Shown: in pieces, positions 1 through 5,833 of the stretch | Layout: every line of letters begins with the position of its first letter | Position numbering within the stretch: the first letter of the stretch is position 1 | Source: Kouleothrix aurantiaca | GTDB lineage: Bacteria; Chloroflexota; Chloroflexia; Chloroflexales; Roseiflexaceae | NCBI GenBank assembly: GCA_001399705.1 | Contig: LJCR01000167.1 | Coordinates: 1-5,874 of the forward strand | Length of the DNA stretch: 5,874 nt | Direction of reading: 5' to 3' | Program-made: the position numbers and the translations under genes | Notes under the pieces: generated by a model | The model's input: only the letters and a program-made list of their open reading frames with translations | What the model was told of the DNA's origin: nothing | Databases searched by the model: none

Positions 1-657
1 GCTTCGCCCCGACGATCCGCCCCAGGCGATCATTTTACGCGATGCCCGTTCGGCCCCGAAGTTGTAGTGCGTGTCGGGGTCGGGTTCGTCGGTTTTGGTG
101 TAGACATGGAACTGGAAATCTTTGCGGCTGTACCAGTTAATGAAGTAGACCGTGTAGCTGTGCTGCTTGTCGATACGAAGCGAATCGCTGCGCTGCTCGA
201 GCCACGACTCAACCGACGGGCCGTCGATATAGCGCACGGTAGGTGCAACATCCAGCACATTCTTTTTCTGGTCGTTGTACTGCTGCTGGAAGCCTGTCAG
301 CGGGCCAGTGGAGCCAGCACGCGCCAGGTAGCGAAAGAACGAGTTTTCGAAATCCGAGCTGGCACGCACAAAGCGATATTTGAAATCGAAGTGCAGGCCG
401 AGATTGCGCCCATTGAGACCATACAGCAAAGGGCTGCGCACAAGCGGCTCGTAGGTTTTCGGCAGCTCGGCGCGCACCTGGCCCGGCTGGATGCCGCGGT
501 AGCCAATAAATACCACGTTCACCGGAATGGTCTGCTTCAGTGTGACGAATTGCCCAGGCTGGAGCGCATCAAAGTGCGATGCGTGGGCGGCTGCCGGCGT
601 GACTAGCAGGGCAGCGAGGAGAAGTGCGCTCAGGACGCTGAGCCATCTTCGGTACAT
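1..657 (-). CDS. secreted protein of unrecognised family, 3' part beyond window
   Basis: Reading the minus strand from ATG at 657 gives 219 codons without a stop to the left edge, so the gene is cut and its full length is unknown. A GGAG ribosome-binding site (667-664) sits six bases before the ATG. The protein begins MYRRWLSVLSALLLAALLVT, a basic start plus hydrophobic core, followed by an A-rich stretch ending AAAHA near residue 26: a typical Sec signal peptide with probable signal peptidase I cleavage. The mature part looks like a folded, soluble domain: a strand-like VNVVFIGYRG (47-56), LPKTYEPLVR (65-74), an aromatic segment FENSFFRYL (103-111), VYFINWYSRKD (170-180), then FHVYTKTDEPDPDT (183-196) and RKMIAWGGS (207-215). 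The acidic EPDPDT run could bind a metal, but this is a guess. No known catalytic motif is recognised. It lies downstream of, and in the same direction as, the S8 peptidase. Coding status is supported by the start signals, signal peptide and protein-like composition. Confidence 0.85.
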   Translation of the reverse strand, partial: MYRRWLSVLSALLLAALLVTPAAAHASHFDALQPGQFVTLKQTIPVNVVFIGYRGIQPGQVRAELPKTYEPLVRSPLLYGLNGRNLGLHFDFKYRFVRASSDFENSFFRYLARAGSTGPLTGFQQQYNDQKKNVLDVAPTVRYIDGPSVESWLEQRSDSLRIDKQHSYTVYFINWYSRKDFQFHVYTKTDEPDPDTHYNFGAERASRKMIAWGGSSGRS

Positions 658-810
658 AGAGGTCTCCGTTTCATAAAGGCATGGATACATATGATTCGAA
701 CACATGCGCTTGAATAAAACCTGGTAACGGAGAAATCAGCAAGACAATGCATGACACTGAATATTTCTGCGCAAACGTTCCTCCTCTCGTCATAAGGTAT
801 TGTTGCATGC

Positions 811-831
811 AAAAAAAGCTGTTGCACAGCC
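811..831 (-). terminator. short hairpin followed by seven T residues in the leader of the left gene
   Basis: On the minus strand GCTGT (830-826), loop GCA (825-823) and ACAGC (822-818) form a five-pair stem, with a possible G-T pair below it, directly followed by seven T (817-811). This is the form of a weak intrinsic terminator. It lies about 155 bases before the ATG at 657, so it could stop read-through from the peptidase gene or act as an attenuator if the promoter is further upstream, for example at the TTGACA at 901-896. The stem is short, so chance is possible. Confidence 0.35.
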
Positions 832-878
832 AAAAGAGAATCTCGTTGCTATAAGGCGCGCTACTGCGTGTGATCAGT

Positions 879-911
879 ATCTATCATACAAGACATGTCA
901 ACAAGATAGAT
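879..911. promoter_or_regulatory. nested dyad overlapping a TTGACA box, candidate operator
   Basis: The arms ATCTATC (879-885) and GATAGAT (905-911) are perfect inverted copies. Between them, almost exactly centred (895.5 against 895), is the perfect palindrome GACATGTC (892-899). The minus-strand hexamer TTGACA (901-896) overlaps the inner palindrome. The arrangement is what an operator over a -35 box would look like, upstream of the left-hand gene. The best -10 candidates (GATACT after 14 bases, ACTGAT after 17) are poor, so promoter activity is not established. Confidence 0.25.
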
Positions 912-1097
912 GTATCCGCATCCATACCCGTGTTGCATATCGCTGCGCTGGAATGCAGCATATACGGAATTTCATATCAAGCCGTATGAATAAAATGTCA
1001 TATATCAAAAATAAGAATATATGCGGCGGATGCAGATACTTTGCGTAACTATCCAAATATCAAGCTTGTAATAAATGTTAACACCCTGAATACCCCC

Positions 1098-1140
1098 AAA
1101 AACACGGCTTATACGGTAGTTTCAGCTCCCAGGCAAGCCG
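1098..1140 (-). terminator. candidate intrinsic terminator, distal, behind the S8 peptidase
   Basis: On the minus strand CGGCTT (1140-1135) pairs with AAGCCG (1110-1105), optionally extended by a G-T pair (1141/1104). The stem is followed by TG and five T (1102-1098). The 24-base loop is long and the T run is separated from the stem by two bases, so this is a weak candidate. Its orientation and place, 140 bases past the peptidase stop codon and behind the stronger hairpin at 1174-1221, suit a second termination site for that transcript. Confidence 0.3.
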
Positions 1141-1163
1141 CTACAGCGAAGAGCACTTTCCTT

Positions 1164-1232
1164 GAGCCACGGGCGCACAGAGACCACTGAGTTTGGTTTA
1201 CTGCTCAGTGATCTCTGTGCGTTTTGCGGCTC
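1164..1232 (-). terminator. long hairpin 59 bases past the S8 peptidase stop, probable transcript end
   Basis: CGCACAGAGACCACTGAG (1174-1191) and CTCAGTGATCTCTGTGCG (1204-1221) form an 18-pair stem around a 12-base loop. The single mismatch is C-A if read on the plus strand but becomes a G-U pair in minus-strand RNA, so the stem is fully paired only in the direction of the peptidase transcript. GAGCC (1164-1168) and GGCTC (1228-1232) extend it after an internal loop. On the minus strand no T run follows; on the plus strand four T follow (1222-1225). It may be a terminator, an mRNA 3'-end stabiliser, or a copy of a dispersed intergenic palindrome. Confidence 0.55.
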
Positions 1233-1250
1233 GATCGTTTGCCTCGGCTA

Positions 1251-1271
1251 TAACTCCTAACTTCTAACTCC
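1251..1271. repeat. three tandem heptamers, TAACTYC
   Basis: Units TAACTCC (1251-1257), TAACTTC (1258-1264) and TAACTCC (1265-1271) follow one another without gaps, starting nine bases from the peptidase stop codon. On the minus strand this reads as GGAGTTA-type repeats. Short tandem heptamers of this kind (STRR sequences) are known between genes of cyanobacteria and other bacteria. Three units are few, but the exact period and clean edges are visible. No function can be read from it. Confidence 0.6.
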
Positions 1272-1279
1272 CACGGCCC

Positions 1280-4200
1280 TTACGGCACCGTCACCGTCAC
1301 GGGAACGCGGAACAGCGTGGGCGCGGCGGCCGGCCCGAAGAAGACCACGCCTTTGTAGGTGCCGGCCGGCTTGCCGCTGGCATCCCACGCCACTGTCAGC
1401 GTGGCCGAGCCGCCCGCCGGGATGCTGCTGGGCAAGCCGCTCAGGCGCACATCCGTACCCTGGATGGCGTCGATCGTGAGTGTGAACGGCGCGCTGCCGC
1501 CCGGCACGTTCCAGCCATGCACCAGGATTGTGTACTCGCCGTCGGCCGGCCGCTGGATGGACACGCTCTCGTTCGCTGTGGACGAGGTCGAGGCGGCCGC
1601 CAGGTTACCAAACGGGTCGAGCACATACAAGTCGATATCCACGCCGTCCGGCCCGGCGGTGCTGACGTTCAGCTCGGCGGCGTTCGCCAGTGTGATGGTT
1701 TTCACCACCGACGATGTCGCCGGGTTGTTCGGGTTATCCTGCTGCGCCGTCTCGCTGCTCACCAGCGGCTGGCTCAGGCCAAAGCCCTCTCCGCTGAAGT
1801 TTTCCAGCGCGAGATCGCTGTGCAGGGAAATGCTTGCCGATCCGCTGCCGCTGCCGGTGACGCTGGCCGGGCTGAGTGTCGCCAGGCCGGCCTGGCCCTG
1901 GAAGCGCTCGTCCAATTGCGAGCCGTCCATGCGCACCTGGTGCAGGAAAATACCGTGCAAGCCTTCTTTAGCTGGCGTGGCAACCAGCTCGTGCGGCCCG
2001 TCCGACGACGTCTGGTAGGCCCAGCGCCCGCTGCCAAGGTAGGTATTTGGGCTGCCACCCACCGGCGCAAGCGTGTACGGCCCGTAGATCGCCGTGTCGC
2101 CGGGGTAGCCGTCTAACAAGGTGCACTGCACGCCATTGCTGAAACAATCCTCAGCCGGCCCCATCACCAGTGTGTCGATGTCGGAGTTGGCGCCGTTCCA
2201 GCGGTTGTCGATCAGCAGGAATGGCGACGCGTCTTTCGGCAGGTCATTGGCACGCACATCCGTCCAGAAGAAGCGCCAGTCGCCCGACTCGTTGCGCCAG
2301 TCGTAGTCGGTGTAGCCAAACAACGCGCTGTTGTCGTACAACTGCGGCGCAGCGGGTTGCTGCTTCGCGCCGAAATCGAAATGCCCGCCGGCTGCCGCCA
2401 CTGCCGTCGTTACCGGAATGACGATTTCCTCGTCGCCTTTGTGGCCGCGATAGCTCGCGACAATCGAGCCTTCGTACATGCCGAAGGGCGCGCTGGCCGG
2501 CACGCGCATGGTCGCCCGGAAAGTGGCCTTGCCACGCGCTGGAATTGTGATGCTGCTGCGGTCGAGATCGACCCACGACCACGGCTGCTGCTGCCAGAAT
2601 GATGCTTCTACCTTGAGGTCGGTGTGCGGCACCGTTTCGGGCCGCGACGAGTGGCGGAACGAAAGCAGGATTCCGTCGGCCTTGCGCTTGAGCGGGTTGC
2701 CAACGCGCGCCTGCTGGGTTGGGCCAGTGTTATCGCCGTAGCTAAAGCGCACAAACTCCAGCGGGTCCATTTCCGACGCCGTCACCACGCCGATCTCATC
2801 TCTTGTTATATCAACCTTGCCGTTGCTATTGGCATCGTGCCAGAACGCGCCATCCCTGTTCAGATCGGTCCAGTTCAGCAGATGGATATTCCAGCTGTTA
2901 AATTCCGTCTCGAAGCCCAGGGTCCCGCTCGGGTTGAACTGGTCGTAGGGGTAGGCTTCGCGCACCTGCAAGAGATCGGTGCCGGGCGGGATGTCCTTGT
3001 CGATGCGCACCACATAGTCGGGATTCACGATGTCGCCGTGGTCGAGCGACGCATCGAGCGAGGTGAAGGAATAGTCGTGCGTGCCGATCTGCTGAAGCTG
3101 GCGCGCGCCCAGGCGCACTTTCAGCGGTTTGTCGCCGGCATTCCACAGTGTGAAGGTCTTTCTGTCGCTCGCGCCCGGCGCGATGATATTGGCGAAGGCC
3201 GCGTATTCCTTGCCGCGGTAGCTGCCCGGCGCCCACTCAGCCGGCGTGGCATATGCGCCCGAGCGGCCGCCCGCCACGTCGGTGCCTTCGTCGGCATTCA
3301 CCAGGCCGGCGCCCTGCGTCCATACATCGTGGTTGGTGTTGCGGGCGCTGCCCATCAGCAGGGCGCGCGCTTCTTCAAAGCTGGGCCAGTGGCCGGTGCG
3401 CTGCTTCCATGCATCCACCATCAGCGCCAGGTTGCCGGCCGCGACGGGCGTGGCCATGGACGTTCCACCAAAACTTGCGGTCGAAATCGCGCCGTCGCCC
3501 ACTTCGTTCAGCGCCACCGAGCCCACACCAAACGCCCCGGTGGCAATCGCATCCACACCCGCGTTCACCGTTGCGCCCGGCCCGCGATCCGACCACGGGA
3601 TCGGGTCGCCGCCGACGATCTGTTTGGCCGAGGCAATTGGCTCGAACACGCCAATATCGTCGAACAGGGTCGACGCGCCGATGCCGATGCCGCTGGCCGG
3701 CTTGGGCGGTGTTGCGGTGCCGTAGCCCGCCGCGCCGTTGCCGGTGGCGAACAGAATAGTCATCTGCGGCGCAAGCGTGCGGTTGAGCAGGTCGATCAGC
3801 CGCGAGTCGCCATCCCAGCCGTCGTTGTCGGTGCCACTATTGCCCCACGAATTGCTGACGATCTGCACGTCGTCGGCGGTGCCAGATTCGCCATCGTAGC
3901 CCAGGCCGGCGAAGATATAGGCGTCTTCGATGAATGGCGTGCTGTAAAAATCGCCGTTCTGGGTTGAAAGCACGTCTTTGCCGGGCCCAAGCACCAGGCC
4001 CTTGCCACCGGCCTGCGGCGGCCCGGATGGACCGTAGTAGACTGAGCCACGCACGCGGCCCTGGCCGACCGCCACCGAGGTGCAGCCCATGCCGTGGTCG
4101 CCGGCCGGGCTGGCGAAGGCGTCCATCACGTGGAAGGCTACCAGATCGCCGGGGCCGTAGGCGCTGCCGGGAACGCCCCAGTACCAATCCATCGTCGGCA

Positions 4201-5368
4201 CGGCGTTGGTGCCATCGGAGATAAAGTAAACCAGCCCGCCCGAGATGTCGAACAGGCCATCTTCGTTATAGTCCAGGCAGGCAACCTCGTGGCGGCGAAA
4301 CGTGCGATCAAGCGTGGCCGGGCGGTCGTCGGTGAAGTCGAAGTTGTAGTTCAGGTCGACATACACGCGATCGTACACGCCGGCCTTATGCGAATCGACC
4401 ACCAGCACGGCGGCGCGCTCGCCAAACGTTGCAGTGCCATCGCCAAAAGCCTGGCTCTGTATTTCGGCATCTGAGGCGAGCGTGTTGTCGGGGTGCGAGC
4501 CGATGTGGTAGACACCGCTTTTGCTGCCGGGCGGCAGCGTGTAGGTGTGCGGATGGAACGCGCCAATCGGCTGGAATTGGGTGCTGCTGCCGCTCACCTT
4601 GGTTGAGGTGTCGGCGTAATCGGCAAACCCATTGCGGATATTCGTTTCGCCCAGAATTGCATCGCGCGCCGCCAGAAAGCTCGAGATCGAGTCGAACATT
4701 TCGGGCAGGCCATAGTACGGCGAACGCTTGTCGTCGATATACGCCCAGGTGCCGTACAGGTCGGCCTGGCAGTAGTCCGCGCCAGAGTCGTTCACCATCA
4801 GGCGCACGCCCGCGCCGGTGTAGCCCTTCTTCCAGGCTTCTTTCGAGCCGTGGATCTGCTTGCCGCTGTCGTACCAGCCGTCGGGGGCCGGGCCGGCGCC
4901 GGGCTGCATATTGAGCTTGAAGGCGAGCTTGCTGTTCAGCGACGCCACTTCAGGCTTGGGCGGCGCGGGTGGCTCCACCAGCGACTCGGGGCGCTGCAGA
5001 TAGAAAACCGTATCGAGCGACGCCAGCTTGAGAACGCCGGCGGCGCTGGTGTGGCCGTAGGCAACCGTGCCGCCGGCCGGGTCGGCAAATGGGCGCACCA
5101 GCAGGTCGCTGGCGTAGCGGCTCAGGTCGGCCCCGGCGCGGATGCGCGCCACAAACGCGATACCTGCGCTGTCGCCACTACGCAGATTGCTGGCGCTGGT
5201 CATTTCTCGCAGCAGGTTCGGGTGGATTTTGGCGCGCGGATCAACGCGCGGCGCAACGCTGGCTGTGCCTGGCCGCTGCGCCAGCGCGGCGGGCGGAAAT
5301 GCCAGGATGGCGAGCGCGATCAGGCCCAGGCTCAACAGCCTGCGCGTGCGGCGGGCTTTCGATCCCAT
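1280..5368 (-). CDS. secreted S8 (subtilisin-family) serine peptidase with PPC domain
   Basis: The product is 1362 residues and should cleave proteins outside the cytoplasm. ATG at 5368 is chosen because AAGGGAG lies seven bases ahead and a clear signal peptide follows (RRTRR, hydrophobic core 11-29, ALA before Q31); an earlier GTG at 5551 has no ribosome site and falls at the predicted transcript start. Residues about 68-130 look like an S8 propeptide. The catalytic domain spans about 175-700: Asp194 in VNDSGAD, His425 in DHGMGCTS, oxyanion Asn544 in ATGNG, Ser637 in GGTSMATP. The Asp-His gap of 231 residues is far longer than in ordinary subtilisins and resembles tripeptidyl peptidase II spacing. 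It contains calcium-loop-like D338xNxN and D366xNxDG motifs; D835xNxDG lies further on. Ig-like or Fn3-like modules follow (about 725-990, 1305-1362), with a PPC-type domain at about 1222-1300 (VDIDLYVLDPFG, GEYTILVHGW). Cys1075 and Cys1082 may form a disulfide. No membrane anchor or sorting signal is visible at the C terminus. Biological substrate unknown. Confidence 0.96.
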   Translation of the reverse strand: MGSKARRTRRLLSLGLIALAILAFPPAALAQRPGTASVAPRVDPRAKIHPNLLREMTSASNLRSGDSAGIAFVARIRAGADLSRYASDLLVRPFADPAGGTVAYGHTSAAGVLKLASLDTVFYLQRPESLVEPPAPPKPEVASLNSKLAFKLNMQPGAGPAPDGWYDSGKQIHGSKEAWKKGYTGAGVRLMVNDSGADYCQADLYGTWAYIDDKRSPYYGLPEMFDSISSFLAARDAILGETNIRNGFADYADTSTKVSGSSTQFQPIGAFHPHTYTLPPGSKSGVYHIGSHPDNTLASDAEIQSQAFGDGTATFGERAAVLVVDSHKAGVYDRVYVDLNYNFDFTDDRPATLDRTFRRHEVACLDYNEDGLFDISGGLVYFISDGTNAVPTMDWYWGVPGSAYGPGDLVAFHVMDAFASPAGDHGMGCTSVAVGQGRVRGSVYYGPSGPPQAGGKGLVLGPGKDVLSTQNGDFYSTPFIEDAYIFAGLGYDGESGTADDVQIVSNSWGNSGTDNDGWDGDSRLIDLLNRTLAPQMTILFATGNGAAGYGTATPPKPASGIGIGASTLFDDIGVFEPIASAKQIVGGDPIPWSDRGPGATVNAGVDAIATGAFGVGSVALNEVGDGAISTASFGGTSMATPVAAGNLALMVDAWKQRTGHWPSFEEARALLMGSARNTNHDVWTQGAGLVNADEGTDVAGGRSGAYATPAEWAPGSYRGKEYAAFANIIAPGASDRKTFTLWNAGDKPLKVRLGARQLQQIGTHDYSFTSLDASLDHGDIVNPDYVVRIDKDIPPGTDLLQVREAYPYDQFNPSGTLGFETEFNSWNIHLLNWTDLNRDGAFWHDANSNGKVDITRDEIGVVTASEMDPLEFVRFSYGDNTGPTQQARVGNPLKRKADGILLSFRHSSRPETVPHTDLKVEASFWQQQPWSWVDLDRSSITIPARGKATFRATMRVPASAPFGMYEGSIVASYRGHKGDEEIVIPVTTAVAAAGGHFDFGAKQQPAAPQLYDNSALFGYTDYDWRNESGDWRFFWTDVRANDLPKDASPFLLIDNRWNGANSDIDTLVMGPAEDCFSNGVQCTLLDGYPGDTAIYGPYTLAPVGGSPNTYLGSGRWAYQTSSDGPHELVATPAKEGLHGIFLHQVRMDGSQLDERFQGQAGLATLSPASVTGSGSGSASISLHSDLALENFSGEGFGLSQPLVSSETAQQDNPNNPATSSVVKTITLANAAELNVSTAGPDGVDIDLYVLDPFGNLAAASTSSTANESVSIQRPADGEYTILVHGWNVPGGSAPFTLTIDAIQGTDVRLSGLPSSIPAGGSATLTVAWDASGKPAGTYKGVVFFGPAAAPTLFRVPVTVTVP

Positions 5369-5551
5369 ATCTGTTCTCCCTTGTTCAATCCATGGATGCT
5401 CTGCCGACGCCCGGCAGAGTTGGGCGTGTGCAGCAGGCGACGTTGCGAAAGGCACAAGGGCACAGCAAACGTACTGATGCCAGCTACGGGCAGTAGGTGG
5501 AACCCTGGCGCAACGCAACAAGGAGCGCCGGGCGGGGGTATTACATAGCAC
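5369..5551 (-). promoter_or_regulatory. structured 5' leader of the S8 peptidase mRNA
   Basis: If transcription starts near 5551, as the promoter predicts, the mRNA has a leader of about 183 bases. It contains a first stem GGCGC/GCGCC (5529-5525 with 5511-5507, 13-base loop). Close to the gene it has an eight-pair perfect hairpin CTCTGCCG/CGGCAGAG (5419-5412 with 5406-5399, loop GGCGT). An alternative six-pair hairpin ACGCCC/GGGCGT (5427-5422 with 5412-5407) uses the loop and last stem base of the former, so the two exclude each other. A perfect palindrome ATCCATGGAT (5388-5397) follows, then the ribosome site (5382-5376), which none of these stems covers. I do not recognise a known riboswitch class; control of translation or RNA stability is an inference. 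Confidence 0.4.
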
Positions 5552-5557
5552 AACAGG

Positions 5558-5585
5558 CTTATACTAATCATACGCCAGGCGTCAA
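5558..5585 (-). promoter_or_regulatory. sigma70-type promoter of the S8 peptidase, with overlapping dyads
   Basis: On the minus strand TTGACG (5585-5580, five of six consensus bases) is followed after 16 bases by TATAAG (5563-5558, five of six). Transcription should start near 5551. Two dyads cover it: the perfect ACGCC-A-GGCGT (5572-5582), overlapping the -35 box, and GGCnTAT/ATAnGCC (5556-5576), covering the -10 box and spacer. Either could be a repressor site. The fit to the gene start at 5368 is good, and no better promoter was seen between 5369 and 5557. Confidence 0.6.
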
Positions 5586-5626
5586 GATCAGCCCGGAACC
5601 GTGCTGGCGCCCTATTCCGCACTCCA

Positions 5627-5642
5627 TTGCGTAAAAATGCAA
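5627..5642. promoter_or_regulatory. short inverted repeat TTGCGT-AAAA-ATGCAA
   Basis: TTGCGT (5627-5632) and ATGCAA (5637-5642) are inverted copies except for one pair, around AAAA. It lies about 40 bases upstream of the peptidase -35 box in the divergent control region. Its size suits a dimeric DNA-binding protein, but it is short and may be chance. Confidence 0.2.
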
Positions 5643-5666
5643 AACCATGCCCGCCAGCGCGCCCGC

Positions 5667-5686
5667 AGATGAATAAACATTCATCT
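5667..5686. promoter_or_regulatory. 20-bp perfect inverted repeat, candidate operator between divergent promoters
   Basis: AGATGAAT (5667-5674) and ATTCATCT (5679-5686) are perfect eight-base inverted copies separated by AAAC. The AT-rich site stands out from its GC-rich surroundings. Its centre is about 82 bases upstream of the plus-strand -35 box at 5758 and about 91 bases upstream of the peptidase -35 box at 5585. A dimeric regulator site (TetR, MarR or AraC-like size) is the simplest reading. As RNA it would be a weak AU-rich hairpin with no T run, so a terminator is unlikely. Confidence 0.45.
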
Positions 5687-5757
5687 CTTACCCAGCCTGA
5701 ACATGCACTGTGGCGGCGGCAACAGATGCAAGGCAGAAGCGCGCAGCCGCCGGCGCG

Positions 5758-5786
5758 TTGCCCGCCTGGCATGCCTGTGCTACAAT
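5758..5786 (+). promoter_or_regulatory. sigma70-type extended -10 promoter for the divergent gene
   Basis: TTGCCC (5758-5763, four of six) is followed after exactly 17 bases by TACAAT (5781-5786, five of six), preceded by TGC (5778-5780), the extended -10 element. A start near 5793 would leave a leader of about 41 bases before the GTG at 5834. This is one of the clearest promoter matches in the window. Confidence 0.65.
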
Positions 5787-5833
5787 AACCGCACTCCTAT
5801 GCCCTGCGCGGCGCAGTTCGGAAGGCAGCGGGC

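Larger units (their letters stand above)
658..1279. other. 622-base AT-rich intergenic region with many dyads
   Basis: This gap between two co-directional minus-strand genes contains no convincing gene. It holds, from the peptidase side, a tandem heptamer, two terminator-like hairpins, and then (about 670-1080) a markedly AT-rich stretch (14 G/C in 60 bases at 961-1020) that must contain the promoter and leader of the left-hand gene. The AT-rich part carries several inverted repeats: ATAT(C)GCTGC/GCAGCATAT at 937-963, ATACGG/CCGTAT at 962-987, CATATAT/ATATATG at 999-1023, perfect palindromes TTGCATGCAA at 803-812 and CAAGCTTG at 1061-1068, and the structures listed separately. Individually most are short enough to arise by chance in AT-rich DNA. 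I could not fix a confident promoter for the left gene: TTGACA at 901-896 is a perfect -35 box, but only poor -10 matches follow it. Confidence 0.7.

Noticed and set aside
67..606. 179-codon plus-strand open frame at the left end
   Set aside because: It is antisense to the minus-strand frame 657-1, which has a ribosome site, a signal peptide and a plausible folded-protein composition. The plus frame has none of these.
630..833. 67-codon minus-strand frame overlapping the left gene's start
   Set aside because: It overlaps the left gene out of frame, crosses its ribosome site and a terminator-like hairpin, and has no recognisable features.
800..1048. 82-codon plus-strand frame in the AT-rich intergenic region
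   Set aside because: There is no convincing ribosome site, the composition is unlike a folded protein, and it runs through several dyads.
1164..1271. CRISPR array or IS end
   Set aside because: The hairpin and heptamers are single short elements: no direct repeats with spacers, no target-site duplication and no transposase nearby.
2624..3967. 447-codon plus-strand open frame inside the peptidase gene
   Set aside because: It lies wholly antisense to a gene with a readable active site and domain structure. The translation is rich in Arg, Ala, Val and His without domain motifs, typical of a GC-rich shadow frame. The same applies to the plus-strand frames at 1359-2018, 1517-2116, 4429-4914 and 4850-5548.
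5399..5427. H-type pseudoknot formed by both leader stems at once
   Set aside because: The arms abut with no linker to cross the grooves, so simultaneous formation of both full stems is unlikely; alternative pairing fits better.
5369..5551. 61-residue N-terminal extension of the peptidase from GTG at 5551
   Set aside because: No ribosome site precedes it, it falls at the predicted transcription start, and it would bury the clear signal peptide that begins at 5368.
5332..5772. 146-codon minus-strand frame over the peptidase start and control region
   Set aside because: It overlaps the peptidase start in another frame, spans the promoter, and reads as a Cys- and Arg-rich sequence without recognisable motifs.
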